Shown here: in pieces, positions 8,489-17,251 of the stretch | Position numbering within the stretch: the stretch's first letter is position 1 | How the letters are laid out: each line of letters starts with the position of its first letter | Assembly (NCBI GenBank): GCA_002344975.1 | Contig: DDUV01000062.1 | Location: forward strand, 62,001-126,000 | DNA from: Saprospiraceae bacterium UBA2329 | Lineage (GTDB): Bacteria; Bacteroidota; Bacteroidia; Chitinophagales; Saprospiraceae | Length of the DNA stretch: 64,000 nt | Reading direction: 5' to 3' | Made by a program: the position numbers and the translations under genes | Notes under the pieces: generated by a model | The model's input: only the letters and a program-made list of their open reading frames with translations | Database searches by the model: none | Told to the model about the DNA's origin: nothing

Positions 8489-10834
8489 TCACCTCCTTAC
8501 CAGCAGCTTGCCCGAAGCTACCGTTTGCCCCCCGGAAACGATCTGGAAAAAGTACAAACCCTGCCTCATGCCCGAAGCATTCCACGTTGTCTGGTCGCCG
8601 CTGAAGGGTTGCGTGCCGACCAACTGCCCCTGTGCGTTCCACACCTGAAGCAAACCCCGCTCGATGCCGCCCGAACTGAGCCTGAACTGCGCCGAATGCG
8701 CCGCCGGATTGGGGAATACCGTGAGTTCCAATCCCGGCCGCAGCGCTACATCTTTTACATCCACCGTAATGAGGAAGTTTTCCTGCACGGTATGCAGCGT
8801 AGTGTTGGTAATGACCGGCTCGTTGAAGTCGAAATAGATGCCGGCGCTGTTGCGGATGGCCGTTCCCAGCGGCACATCGGGGCGCTGCCGGATGGAGAAG
8901 CGCACAAAACCATGCGAAGCCGGTTCATTCACGTTGCTGTCGGGCAGCATGATATTGGAAAACACGAACTGGATGGCGTTTTCATCAGAAAAATTGAACG
9001 CGTAGGGATGGCTGGATGTGCCGGGCCGAATGGACGCCGGATCGAGCCATTCGCTCAATGTGTCGCGGATGATGACCGTAAAAGCCGTGTCGGTGCCGGT
9101 GTTTTGGAAGCGGATGAGGTAGTCGAGCGGCTGGCCAGGCCGGATGAAGCCCTGTTCGCCCACGCCCAGCGGGAAGCCTTGTTTGTCGTTGGGGTCGTAA
9201 GCGCCGATATTGTCCCTGCAATCCAGGTCGTAGTTGGGCTTTTCATCGCCCAGGGCAAACTGGTTGATAAAACCGAAACTCGATTCGCCGGTTCCGCAGC
9301 CCTCCACGAAAGCCGCCTGATAGTTGTTGTCGGGGTGAAATGCTACCTGTCGGAGTTCCAAACGCCAGGTAGAACCGTTGGCCGGCAATTCCACCTGCCT
9401 CATCTGGCCGGAACCGAGCAGCAAATCATCCTCCATAATTTGGATCATAATATCCTCTATCACAATGTATTCCACAGGGTCGTTCATATCCTCCCCCTCA
9501 TTGGTAATGGTAAACACCACCCGGTCGCCCTGACATTCGCCTTCTACCCGCAAGCTCGCCCCCGACCAGTTGGGGTCAATCATACAAGGCGCTACCGGAA
9601 ACATCTCTGCGCTGATGCAGTGCGTCTGGCCCAGTTCTGCTTCACAACTCACCGATATGGTGACGGTAAATGTGCGGGTTTCAAACACATCCAAATCGCC
9701 CACATCAAACCTGTAAGTGCTGCCGTTTACCGACGCTACAGGCAACGAGCTTCCTACGAAAGTAAAAAACGGATCGAGCGTGACGTTGACATAGGCATCC
9801 TCGATGAGTTCGGATCCCTGATTGGTGTATCGAACCGTGTAAGTATTTTCAACACAGCGACGCAGAAATGGTATGCCGATGTTGACTTCCGGCTGTGGGC
9901 AATCGATATCGGAGCGCACGCCGAAGTTCACACCGAGGGCCTGTTCCATAGATTCGGCAAAAACTACCGGCTGTGCATTGTTGCATTGGATATTCCAGAC
10001 GTTGCTGGAGGGCAAAACCACGCTCACTGTGTAACTTCCGGGCGGCACGTTGATGCGGTATTCGCCGTTGGGCAATGTGGCGCCAAAAAAACTGCTTCCC
10101 AAGGCTCCGTCAGCACGCACGACCCAACCGACAGGCCCGTATTCGCCCGTATCACCTTGACAATTGTCGTTTGCATCATGAAAAACCCGGCCCCGAATGC
10201 TGGAAAAATGAACCTCCTGGATGCGAAGCGAAGTAAGAGAGGTGCTGTTCACATCTCCTGTTTTGACGGCCACAAAATTGACTCCTGTAACATCGGCTGA
10301 AAAGTTACTGACGACCACCGACCCCGGATAGGCCAGCGACAAAGGATTGGCCGGATTGGGAAACTGATAGGCGGCGTCCACAAATCGCCAGGAGCTGTTG
10401 TTGGGAAATTCCTCTGTGACTCCCAGAATCAAATTCCTCAAATCAAAAGTGTCCAGCGCATTGATGATGCTGTTGCGATCCACATCCGCAGCAATGAATT
10501 GGTACGGAGACGTGAATGGTTCCGTACCTTCAATATGACGTACGATGAGTACGGCATCTAATGTGCTGACGCCATTGAGCGGGTCGAGGTCGTATTCGGG
10601 GCGAACGACATAGCTGCCGCCGACAGGTACTTGCACAGCATAATTGCCGTTTTCATCGGTCAGGGTTTGGGCGTTGACCTGGCCGGTGACGAAAATCGTT
10701 ACGCCGGAAACTGATTCATTGTTTCGGGTGGCAATCCGACCGCTGATGGTGGCTTGCTGCGCCGACAAAGACACAGAAACGGCCATCAGCATCAGCCCGG
10801 CAATGAGGCGAAACATGGTGTAGATAGCAGACAT
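8489..10834 (-). CDS. large T9SS-exported protein with sorting domain
   Basis: 781 residues from a start at 10834; 10816 is an alternative, and a frame open to 10909 would bury the signal peptide. After the signal peptide (LMLMAVSVSLSAQ) come a carboxypeptidase-regulatory-like domain (TISGRIATRNNESVSG), a dockerin-like EF-hand pair (STLDAVLIVRHI; ADVDRNSIINALDTFDLRNL), an SdrD-B-like domain (GRVFHDANDNCQGDTGEYG), DUF11-like repeats, and a conserved block around AYDPNDKQGFPLG and PLDYLIRFQNTGTDTA that is common in Bacteroidota surface proteins. The last 75 residues (VFPNPAAHSAQFRL ... LYFFQIVSGGQTVASGKLLV) are a type A T9SS C-terminal domain. It is probably anchored or secreted at the cell surface. 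Its ligand is unknown. Confidence 0.85.
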   Translation of the reverse strand: MSAIYTMFRLIAGLMLMAVSVSLSAQQATISGRIATRNNESVSGVTIFVTGQVNAQTLTDENGNYAVQVPVGGSYVVRPEYDLDPLNGVSTLDAVLIVRHIEGTEPFTSPYQFIAADVDRNSIINALDTFDLRNLILGVTEEFPNNSSWRFVDAAYQFPNPANPLSLAYPGSVVVSNFSADVTGVNFVAVKTGDVNSTSLTSLRIQEVHFSSIRGRVFHDANDNCQGDTGEYGPVGWVVRADGALGSSFFGATLPNGEYRINVPPGSYTVSVVLPSSNVWNIQCNNAQPVVFAESMEQALGVNFGVRSDIDCPQPEVNIGIPFLRRCVENTYTVRYTNQGSELIEDAYVNVTLDPFFTFVGSSLPVASVNGSTYRFDVGDLDVFETRTFTVTISVSCEAELGQTHCISAEMFPVAPCMIDPNWSGASLRVEGECQGDRVVFTITNEGEDMNDPVEYIVIEDIMIQIMEDDLLLGSGQMRQVELPANGSTWRLELRQVAFHPDNNYQAAFVEGCGTGESSFGFINQFALGDEKPNYDLDCRDNIGAYDPNDKQGFPLGVGEQGFIRPGQPLDYLIRFQNTGTDTAFTVIIRDTLSEWLDPASIRPGTSSHPYAFNFSDENAIQFVFSNIMLPDSNVNEPASHGFVRFSIRQRPDVPLGTAIRNSAGIYFDFNEPVITNTTLHTVQENFLITVDVKDVALRPGLELTVFPNPAAHSAQFRLSSGGIERGLLQVWNAQGQLVGTQPFSGDQTTWNASGMRQGLYFFQIVSGGQTVASGKLLVRR

Positions 10835-10906
10835 GGGATGATTTTTTTTGGTGATGAAATAAAAGAACGATGCAAAAATGAGCCGGATATGCCGCCGGGG
10901 CAATGA

Positions 10907-10914
10907 CAAATTTA
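10907..10914 (-). promoter_or_regulatory. -7-like element for the T9SS cargo gene
   Basis: TAAATTTG on the minus strand matches TAnnTTTG and lies about 73 nt upstream of the 10834 start. No TTG is found at the expected spacing, so support is weak. Confidence 0.3.
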
Positions 10915-10982
10915 GAAATTTGTCTATTCTTTTATTTTAAAAGTACAAACATAAACTCTTTATTATCAAAGGCTATTTTAAA

Positions 10983-10990
10983 TATCTTTG
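10983..10990 (+). promoter_or_regulatory. -7-like element for the 463-residue protein gene
   Basis: TATCTTTG matches TAnnTTTG and lies 26 nt before the ATG at 11017. A matching TTG about 20 nt upstream is absent. Confidence 0.35.
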
Positions 10991-11016
10991 TCTATTCAAA
11001 ATTGCCGTTTCTCATC

Positions 11017-12408
11017 ATGGAAAACACCCGATTGTGGCAGCTTTTGCTCACTTTGACGCCGGAAGAACGGCAGGGCTTGAAAAAATTTGTGGAAAGCCCC
11101 TTTTTCAATCAGCGCCCGGAAGCCGCCCGCCTGCTCGATGCACTGTTGATTTCTTTCAAAAAAGGCCGCCCGGCACCCGGCAAAGAGCAGGTTTTTGAGC
11201 AGGTTTTTGAAGGCCGCGATTTCGACGATCACCGGCTGCGCATGGCCATCAGTTTTTTGTATCAGTTGGCCCGGCAGTTTCTCACCGTGCAGGATTTTTT
11301 GGAGGATGAAGTGCATGTCGCCATCCGCGAATCGGAGGTGCTGCGCCGCCGGAAACTCTATGCCCTGTCTCGTCATTGCTTAGATTCAGCCCGTAATACA
11401 CTGGATGTGCATAAGGTGCGCAACGCCGATTTCTTCGATCAGGAATACCGGCTGCTGCTGGAAGAATGTCGTTTGGAAATGAGCCGCCCCGGCGCCCAAC
11501 CCGAACGGCTTCAAGCGCTTTCAGAGCAGTTGGACAAGGCGTTTCTCAGCCGGAAATTGTGGCAAAACTGCGCCCTGCTCTCTCATCAAAACATGGCCAA
11601 ATCCGATTTCGGCCCCGGCTTGCTGGACCACGCCCTCGACGGCTTAGACGAACCCGCTGTGCCTGCCATCGCCATATATTTCTGGTACTATCGCGCCCTG
11701 ACGCAACCCGAAAACAGCGAGCAACACTACCAGCGATTCAAAAAAATGCTGTTTGAACACGCCGATATTTTCCCCGGCGAAGAACTGCGCGACCTCTATC
11801 TGCTGGCCATCAATTTTTGTATCAAAAAGTACAATGCCGGCAATCAGGCTTTTCTGCGCGAACAATTGGAGTTGTATCAGCGGGGGCTGGAACACAGGTA
11901 CTTTCTGGTGGCCGGCGAACTGTCGGCTTACACCTACCTCAATGTGGTGACGCTGGCCTTAGTATTGCAGGAGTTGGACTGGGCCGCGCAGTTCATCGAG
12001 GCGTACCGGCCCATGCTGGCGCCCGAAAGGCAGGAGAGTTTTTTCAGTTTCAACAAGGCGCGCCTCGAATACGCCCAAAAACGGCCCGGCCATGCCCTGC
12101 AACTATTGCAAAAAGCAGAGTATAAGGAGGTTTTGCTCGGATTGGCGGCCAAAACCCTGCAACTCAAAATCTATTACGAATCGGGCGAGTTTGACCTGCT
12201 TGACGCGCACCTGCAAAGCCTCAAAACCTATTTGTACCGAAAAAAGGTGATGGGTTACCACCGCGAAAACTATATGAACACCATACGTTTTACACTCAAA
12301 CTACTGGAAATCAAGCCTTACGACCAAGCAGCCAGAGCGGCCCTGAAGCAGGCCATCGAACAAACCGGGGCCGTAGCTGAAAAAGAATGGCTGCTGGCGC
12401 AGTTGTGA
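11017..12408 (+). CDS. conserved hypothetical all-helical protein
   Basis: 463 residues when started at 11017 (MENTRLWQLLLTLTPEERQG). The frame is open to 10903, but the added part is AT-rich leader-like sequence containing the promoter element. The protein is Leu-rich and amphipathic, with TPR-like helix pairs (LLLEECRLEMSRPGAQPERL, FHQY-type aromatic positions) and no signal peptide or membrane helix, so it is probably cytoplasmic. The N-terminal 'LTPEERQGLKKFVESPFFN' phrase is one I associate with uncharacterised Saprospiria proteins. The gene converges with the PorP/SprF gene with only 11 bp between stops. No function can be assigned. Confidence 0.8.
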   Translation: MENTRLWQLLLTLTPEERQGLKKFVESPFFNQRPEAARLLDALLISFKKGRPAPGKEQVFEQVFEGRDFDDHRLRMAISFLYQLARQFLTVQDFLEDEVHVAIRESEVLRRRKLYALSRHCLDSARNTLDVHKVRNADFFDQEYRLLLEECRLEMSRPGAQPERLQALSEQLDKAFLSRKLWQNCALLSHQNMAKSDFGPGLLDHALDGLDEPAVPAIAIYFWYYRALTQPENSEQHYQRFKKMLFEHADIFPGEELRDLYLLAINFCIKKYNAGNQAFLREQLELYQRGLEHRYFLVAGELSAYTYLNVVTLALVLQELDWAAQFIEAYRPMLAPERQESFFSFNKARLEYAQKRPGHALQLLQKAEYKEVLLGLAAKTLQLKIYYESGEFDLLDAHLQSLKTYLYRKKVMGYHRENYMNTIRFTLKLLEIKPYDQAARAALKQAIEQTGAVAEKEWLLAQL

Positions 12409-12419
12409 CAGACAGCCCC

Positions 12420-13394
12420 TCACTTCCACGCATAACTCACATTCAGTTCCGCCGAATTGCCCAAGCTCCGCCCCGCGCCATGCGTCAGGCCCACATCAAA
12501 ACCGAAGCCTATTTTCAGTTGCCCATCGGCTATGCGCACCTGTTCGCCCAGCAGCACCCCGGCCTCAGCGTGCAGCGTCATACCCGGCGCCTGCCCCATC
12601 GAAACATTCAGCCCCGTGCCCGCCCACACCAATTCGCTCACTTGCAGTCGCACATTGGCATCGGCATTCAGGCCGCCGCCCGGCGCATATTTCAGCCACA
12701 GCGAAGGCTCGGCAAAGGAGGTGGTATTGCCCAACCAGGGCGTATCCAAATACCCGCCCAGCACCAAATAAGCGTGCGGTACCCGTCGTATGCCGATCTC
12801 GAAATTTTCCTGCCTGAACGGGGTAAAAAAACCGAAAGTTTGCGGCACGGAAATGCCCACATAGTACTTGTCGGAATGTTGGTAAAACGCGCCCATCCCG
12901 ATGTCGGGGCGCAGGGTCGTCACATTGCTCAGCGCTACATCTGCCGGATTGGGAAACTCAATTTCGCTCACTTTGGCCCGGTACTGTACCAAGCCCGCGT
13001 GCAGCCCTATCGTGAGGGTATGCGTCGTGCGCCGCCCCATTTCCATGCGGTAGGCGTAGCGCCCATACACGCCCGTCTGGCCTATTTTCCCCGTGCGGTC
13101 GTTCAGCAGAGCCAGGCCCCACACGCTGTTGAATTTCTCCTGCACCCACTCCCAGTTGAGCCATTGCGTGCGCGGCGATTCCGGCACATTCCACCACTGC
13201 TCGCGCCAGGTAGCGCTCAGGGTCATGGTGCGATTGTTCAGCACATAATGCCCCGACAAAGCCGCCGGATTCAGCAGGCTCCATTGGTCTCGATACACCG
13301 TAAAAATCGGCGTCTGCTGGGCTGCCAATTCCGTTGCTCCGACACAAAGTGCAGTACACAAAAAGCACATTTTCAATATCTTATAATTTTTCAT
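12420..13394 (-). CDS. PorP/SprF family type IX secretion membrane protein
   Basis: 324 residues with a signal peptide (CFLCTALCVGATELAAQ). The mature start QQTPIFTVYRDQWSLLNPAA is the diagnostic PorP/SprF opening. The remainder alternates short amphipathic strands, as in an outer-membrane barrel, and ends in VSYAWK. SprF-like proteins are needed for surface delivery of their cognate SprB-like adhesin, and the gene lies 14 bp downstream of exactly such an adhesin gene. The two almost certainly form a functional pair at the end of the five-gene run that starts at 22600. Confidence 0.92.
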   Translation of the reverse strand: MKNYKILKMCFLCTALCVGATELAAQQTPIFTVYRDQWSLLNPAALSGHYVLNNRTMTLSATWREQWWNVPESPRTQWLNWEWVQEKFNSVWGLALLNDRTGKIGQTGVYGRYAYRMEMGRRTTHTLTIGLHAGLVQYRAKVSEIEFPNPADVALSNVTTLRPDIGMGAFYQHSDKYYVGISVPQTFGFFTPFRQENFEIGIRRVPHAYLVLGGYLDTPWLGNTTSFAEPSLWLKYAPGGGLNADANVRLQVSELVWAGTGLNVSMGQAPGMTLHAEAGVLLGEQVRIADGQLKIGFGFDVGLTHGAGRSLGNSAELNVSYAWK

Positions 13395-13408
13395 AGACGG
13401 TGTTTTTT

Positions 13409-16400
13409 TTACCTGAACAAATGCACCACCCCGCGCTGTGCCTCGCCCACCTGCACATTGCCGTCAAAGGCCCGCAACACATAATAATACGCCCCTTCCG
13501 GCAGGGCATTCCCGCTCCTGTGCGCATGGCCCCGCCAGGGATTCCCGTTGTCGTATTGTTTTTCTTCAAAAACCAGATCGCCCCAACGACTGAAAATCTG
13601 CATTTCCACCCGCGAAAAACCATTCAAACCTTTGATGGTCAATTGCCCGTTCAGTCCGGGGTCGTCCACGATCAGACCGCCCGGAACTGCCGGCATGTTC
13701 AGCACTTCTATCGTCACGGTAGCCGTATCGCAGGCCGTGCCACAGCGCGCACCGGGATTGCACACCACATACTGGAAGCTCACCCGCCCGCGAAAATCTT
13801 CCGTCACTGTGTATCGAAACCTGCGCCCGTCCAACAACTCCAACTGCCCCACCGCCGGCCCTCCGAGGTACGAAAGCACCGTGTCCGGCAGCCCGCTCAG
13901 GTTGTCGTTCAGCAGCACCTCCATCACCAGCACATCCTGCACGCGCTGCAAGGTGTAGCGGTCGTCGTTCAGTACAGGCGGCGCTTCCACGGTCACCGTC
14001 ACGGTATCGGCTGCCGAAAAAGCGCAACCTTCCAAACTCACCTGCCATACAAAGCGATTGGGGCCGCGCTGCAAATTCCGCGCAAGCGTCTGTTCGCTCG
14101 CCGCATTGTCCACCGTAGCTGCGTTCAAGGGCAGCCACCTTCCGGTTCCGCCCAGAGCCGGCAAAGCCCGCAGCGTCACCGTACCGGCAGCGCACAATAC
14201 CGTGTCCAACATGGCCACCGTAGCCGCATCATCGGGCAGACTCTGCACCTGCACCGGCGCGCCGCCCACGCGAATGGAACGGCAGCCCGATGAATCGCGC
14301 AAAGCAAAATACTGCCCGCCATAAGCGCCGGAAGCTGCCAGTATGCCCACCCTCGGCAGCACGGTTGTCAGCGAATCGCCGTTGGGAATGAACCACACAT
14401 AGCGCACATTCGGCGAGGGGTAGAGGTCATCGGCCTCCAAGCGGATGGTATCGCCCTGACAAACGCGGGCCGGCGCCGCCACTGCGTAAACGGGCTGCGC
14501 CACGCAAGCTCCTCCCCCACCCTGTCCGGCTGCCACGCTCGCGCTGCCGCTGATGGTACACTGATTACCGTCCGTCACCGTTACGCTGTAATTTCCCGGC
14601 GCTAATCCGCTGATAGTAGGCGTATTACCTCCGTTGTTCCATGCAAAAGTATAGCCGCCCGTGCCGCCGGTTGCAGCCGCAGTAGCCGTGCCGTCGTTGA
14701 CGCCGGCAGTGGTTTCAGGCGTTGCACTTACATTCAGTTGAAGCGCAGGCGGATCGGCGAGGTTGATGCTCCGGGTAGCCGTGCAGCCGCCCGCGTCGGT
14801 CACGGTCACGCTGTAGGTTCCGGCGATTAGTCCTGTGGGATTTTGCTGCCCGTCCAAAGCGTTGACATTCCAGTCAAAATTCAGGCCGCCCGTTGCGCCG
14901 CTCACCACGAGGTTGATGCTGCCGTTGGAGCCGCCGTTGCAGGTGGGATTGGTACCCGAAATTTGCAGTGTAATGTTGCAATTGGGCGAACCGATGCTGA
15001 AATTGCAGGTCTGCTGACAGCCGTTGGCATCTATTACATTTACGGTGTAATTGCCTGCTAACAAGCCGGTTATCGTTGCTGTGCCGGCTGCCGCCTGATT
15101 TTGAGAACCGCTCGCCGCGCCGCTCCAGGCAACCGTGTAGCCCGCCGTGCCGCCCGAAATCTGCACCGTTGCCCGACCATCGGAGCCACCGATAACGGAG
15201 ACGGGATTGAGCTGTGCGCACACGAGGCTCAGGGCTGCCGGCTGTGTCAAACTGATCGAAGTGGAGGCCGTGCAATTGGCCGCGTCGGTCACGGTCACGC
15301 TGTAGGTTCCGGCGCCGAGTCCGGTGGGATTTTGCTGCCCGTCCAAAGCGTTGACATTCCAGTCAAAATTCAGGCCGCCCGTTGCGCCGCTCACCACGAG
15401 GTTGATGCTGCCGTTGGCGCCGCCGTTGCAGGTGGGGCTGGTACCCGAAATTTGCAAAGTAATGTTGCAATTGGGCGAACCGATGCTGAAATTGCAGGTC
15501 TGCTGACAGGCGTTAGCGTCGGTTACGGTCACGTTGTAATTGCCTGCTGTCAAGCCGGTTATCGTTGCTGTGCCGGCTGCCGCCTGATTTTGAGAACCGT
15601 TGGCCGCCCCGCTCCAGGCCACCGTGTAGCCCGCCGTGCCGGCCGAAATCTGCACTGTGGCCCGACCGTCGGAGCCACCTACGGTGGAGGTCGGATTCAG
15701 TTCTGCGCAGGAAATGCTCAGGGCCGCCGGTTGCGTGATGCTCACACTGCCGAAAGCGCGACACAGGTTGGCGTCTGCCACAGTGACGAAGTAGGTGCCC
15801 GGCCCCAGATTGGAGATGGTGGCCGAGTTGCCGCCGTTGCTCCAGGTGTATTGGTAGTTGGGCGTGCCGCCGGCGGGTGTGGCGGTGGCGGTACCGTTGG
15901 CCGCGCCGTTGCAAGTGATATTTGTACCCGACATCCCGACCGTGAGCAGTGGCGGATTGCTCAGGGTGTGCGAGGCCGTTGCTGTGCAGCCTGCCGCATC
16001 GGTGGCCGTCACGGAGTAGGTTCCGGGGCCGAGGCCGGTGATCGTGGGCGTAGTCGCGCCGGTACTCCAGGCATAGGTGGTAGAACTTCCGCCGGGGGCT
16101 GAGGCCGTCAGTTGGCCGTTGCTTTCTCCGTTGCAGGTGGTGGACGTCGGTGTGATGGAAACAGAGAAGCCGGAGCAGTCGGCAATGGCGGAGCAGCCTG
16201 CAAATGCGTAAGTGTCGTTGCCGCCCGCAGTGCGGGTAGCGGTGACGAGCGTTCCCGGCATGACCGCGCCGGCTGAAAGGTTTAAAGTCCAGAATCCCAG
16301 CGCATTGGCGGTGGTCGTCACCAGCAGCGTTCTTCCCTGACAAGGGTCGCCGGCAGCGCAGCCTGTGTCGTTGTAAGTAAATATTTCGATGAGATTGCCG

Positions 16401-17209
16401 CCCGACGCTGTGCCACGAATGCGCTGTGTATTGGCTTCGGTGATGGTGGGGGCTGCCGGCGAGAGCAGGCGAAAAATGCCTACAGCCGCATTGCAAAACA
16501 TGCTGTTTTCAGTTATCCGCAGAGTGCCTCCGGTGGCATTGGCGCGCACGCCGTTGCTGCCGTTGTGGGAAATGACGTTGTTGCGAACGATGGCCGAGGA
16601 GGGCGCATTTTCAAACAAGATGCCCTGAGCCGAATTGCCGGAAGCCGCCCCCGACGCTGTTTCCCCAATGAAATTGTCTCGGATGAGCGGCGCCACTGCA
16701 GGATCAACCATCCCGGTGGGAGAAATATCGCGGACAATGATGCCTATTCGATTGTTATACAAATAGTTATTGTTCACCGTTGCATTGTCTCCGGAGATGC
16801 GAATGCCGCTGCCTCCCGGCGCAGGACTGTTGAATCGGGTGAGGCTCAGGCCCCGCACCGTCACATTGGAAGCGGAGATGACTATGCCCTCGCCCAATGC
16901 AGAAATGAGATTTCCGTCAATGACCGCGCTTTCAATGGCCATACCGTCAATGAGCGCATTGGGCTTGGTAATGGCGGGCAATGAGCCGGTGAGACTGATG
17001 GTTTGCACGCCCGCTGCGGGTATGTTGAAAACGATGGTGGTGAGCGGCGTCACGGTGTTGATGCAGTCAATGGCCCAGCGGAGGGTGTTGGTGCCGGCGT
17101 CGGCATTGCTCGTGACGGTCACATTGCCGGACGTGGGGCATTGGGCTTGCATCCATTGGGCAAGACAGAGGAAGGCCGGCAGTAGAATCCATGAGTTTCG
17201 AAGGTGCAT
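13409..17209 (-). CDS. SprB-repeat surface adhesin with gliding-motility C-terminal domain
   Basis: 1266 residues. A signal peptide (LLPAFLCLAQWMQAQ) leads to a right-handed beta-helix-like region at about residues 50-260 (VTVRGLSLTRFNSPAPGGSG; NNNYLYNNRIGIIV). About seven SprB-type repeats follow, each marked by CNG-xxNG, GTYSVTVTDAxxC or QTCNFSIGSPN. An Ig-like part (VYAVAAPARVCQGDTIRLEA) and a gliding-motility-associated C-terminal domain close the protein (VEMQIFSRWGDLVFEEKQYDN ... GAYYYVLRAFDG). The last is a type B T9SS signal. It should be displayed on the cell surface as an adhesin. Its partner PorP/SprF is immediately downstream and the caspase-like gene is 42 bp upstream. Confidence 0.9.
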   Translation of the reverse strand: MHLRNSWILLPAFLCLAQWMQAQCPTSGNVTVTSNADAGTNTLRWAIDCINTVTPLTTIVFNIPAAGVQTISLTGSLPAITKPNALIDGMAIESAVIDGNLISALGEGIVISASNVTVRGLSLTRFNSPAPGGSGIRISGDNATVNNNYLYNNRIGIIVRDISPTGMVDPAVAPLIRDNFIGETASGAASGNSAQGILFENAPSSAIVRNNVISHNGSNGVRANATGGTLRITENSMFCNAAVGIFRLLSPAAPTITEANTQRIRGTASGGNLIEIFTYNDTGCAAGDPCQGRTLLVTTTANALGFWTLNLSAGAVMPGTLVTATRTAGGNDTYAFAGCSAIADCSGFSVSITPTSTTCNGESNGQLTASAPGGSSTTYAWSTGATTPTITGLGPGTYSVTATDAAGCTATASHTLSNPPLLTVGMSGTNITCNGAANGTATATPAGGTPNYQYTWSNGGNSATISNLGPGTYFVTVADANLCRAFGSVSITQPAALSISCAELNPTSTVGGSDGRATVQISAGTAGYTVAWSGAANGSQNQAAAGTATITGLTAGNYNVTVTDANACQQTCNFSIGSPNCNITLQISGTSPTCNGGANGSINLVVSGATGGLNFDWNVNALDGQQNPTGLGAGTYSVTVTDAANCTASTSISLTQPAALSLVCAQLNPVSVIGGSDGRATVQISGGTAGYTVAWSGAASGSQNQAAAGTATITGLLAGNYTVNVIDANGCQQTCNFSIGSPNCNITLQISGTNPTCNGGSNGSINLVVSGATGGLNFDWNVNALDGQQNPTGLIAGTYSVTVTDAGGCTATRSINLADPPALQLNVSATPETTAGVNDGTATAAATGGTGGYTFAWNNGGNTPTISGLAPGNYSVTVTDGNQCTISGSASVAAGQGGGGACVAQPVYAVAAPARVCQGDTIRLEADDLYPSPNVRYVWFIPNGDSLTTVLPRVGILAASGAYGGQYFALRDSSGCRSIRVGGAPVQVQSLPDDAATVAMLDTVLCAAGTVTLRALPALGGTGRWLPLNAATVDNAASEQTLARNLQRGPNRFVWQVSLEGCAFSAADTVTVTVEAPPVLNDDRYTLQRVQDVLVMEVLLNDNLSGLPDTVLSYLGGPAVGQLELLDGRRFRYTVTEDFRGRVSFQYVVCNPGARCGTACDTATVTIEVLNMPAVPGGLIVDDPGLNGQLTIKGLNGFSRVEMQIFSRWGDLVFEEKQYDNGNPWRGHAHRSGNALPEGAYYYVLRAFDGNVQVGEAQRGVVHLFR
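14780..15734. repeat. 489-bp tandem duplication inside the SprB-like gene
   Basis: 14780-15245 and 15269-15734 align with a constant 489-bp (163-codon) offset and only scattered differences. The unit encodes two consecutive SprB-type domains (from CNITLQISGT to the next CNFSIGSPN). The near identity points to a recent in-frame duplication. Confidence 0.85.
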
Positions 17210-17251
17210 TGATATTTGTATTTCGTAAAAAAGGCAGGCCTGACCCCGGCA

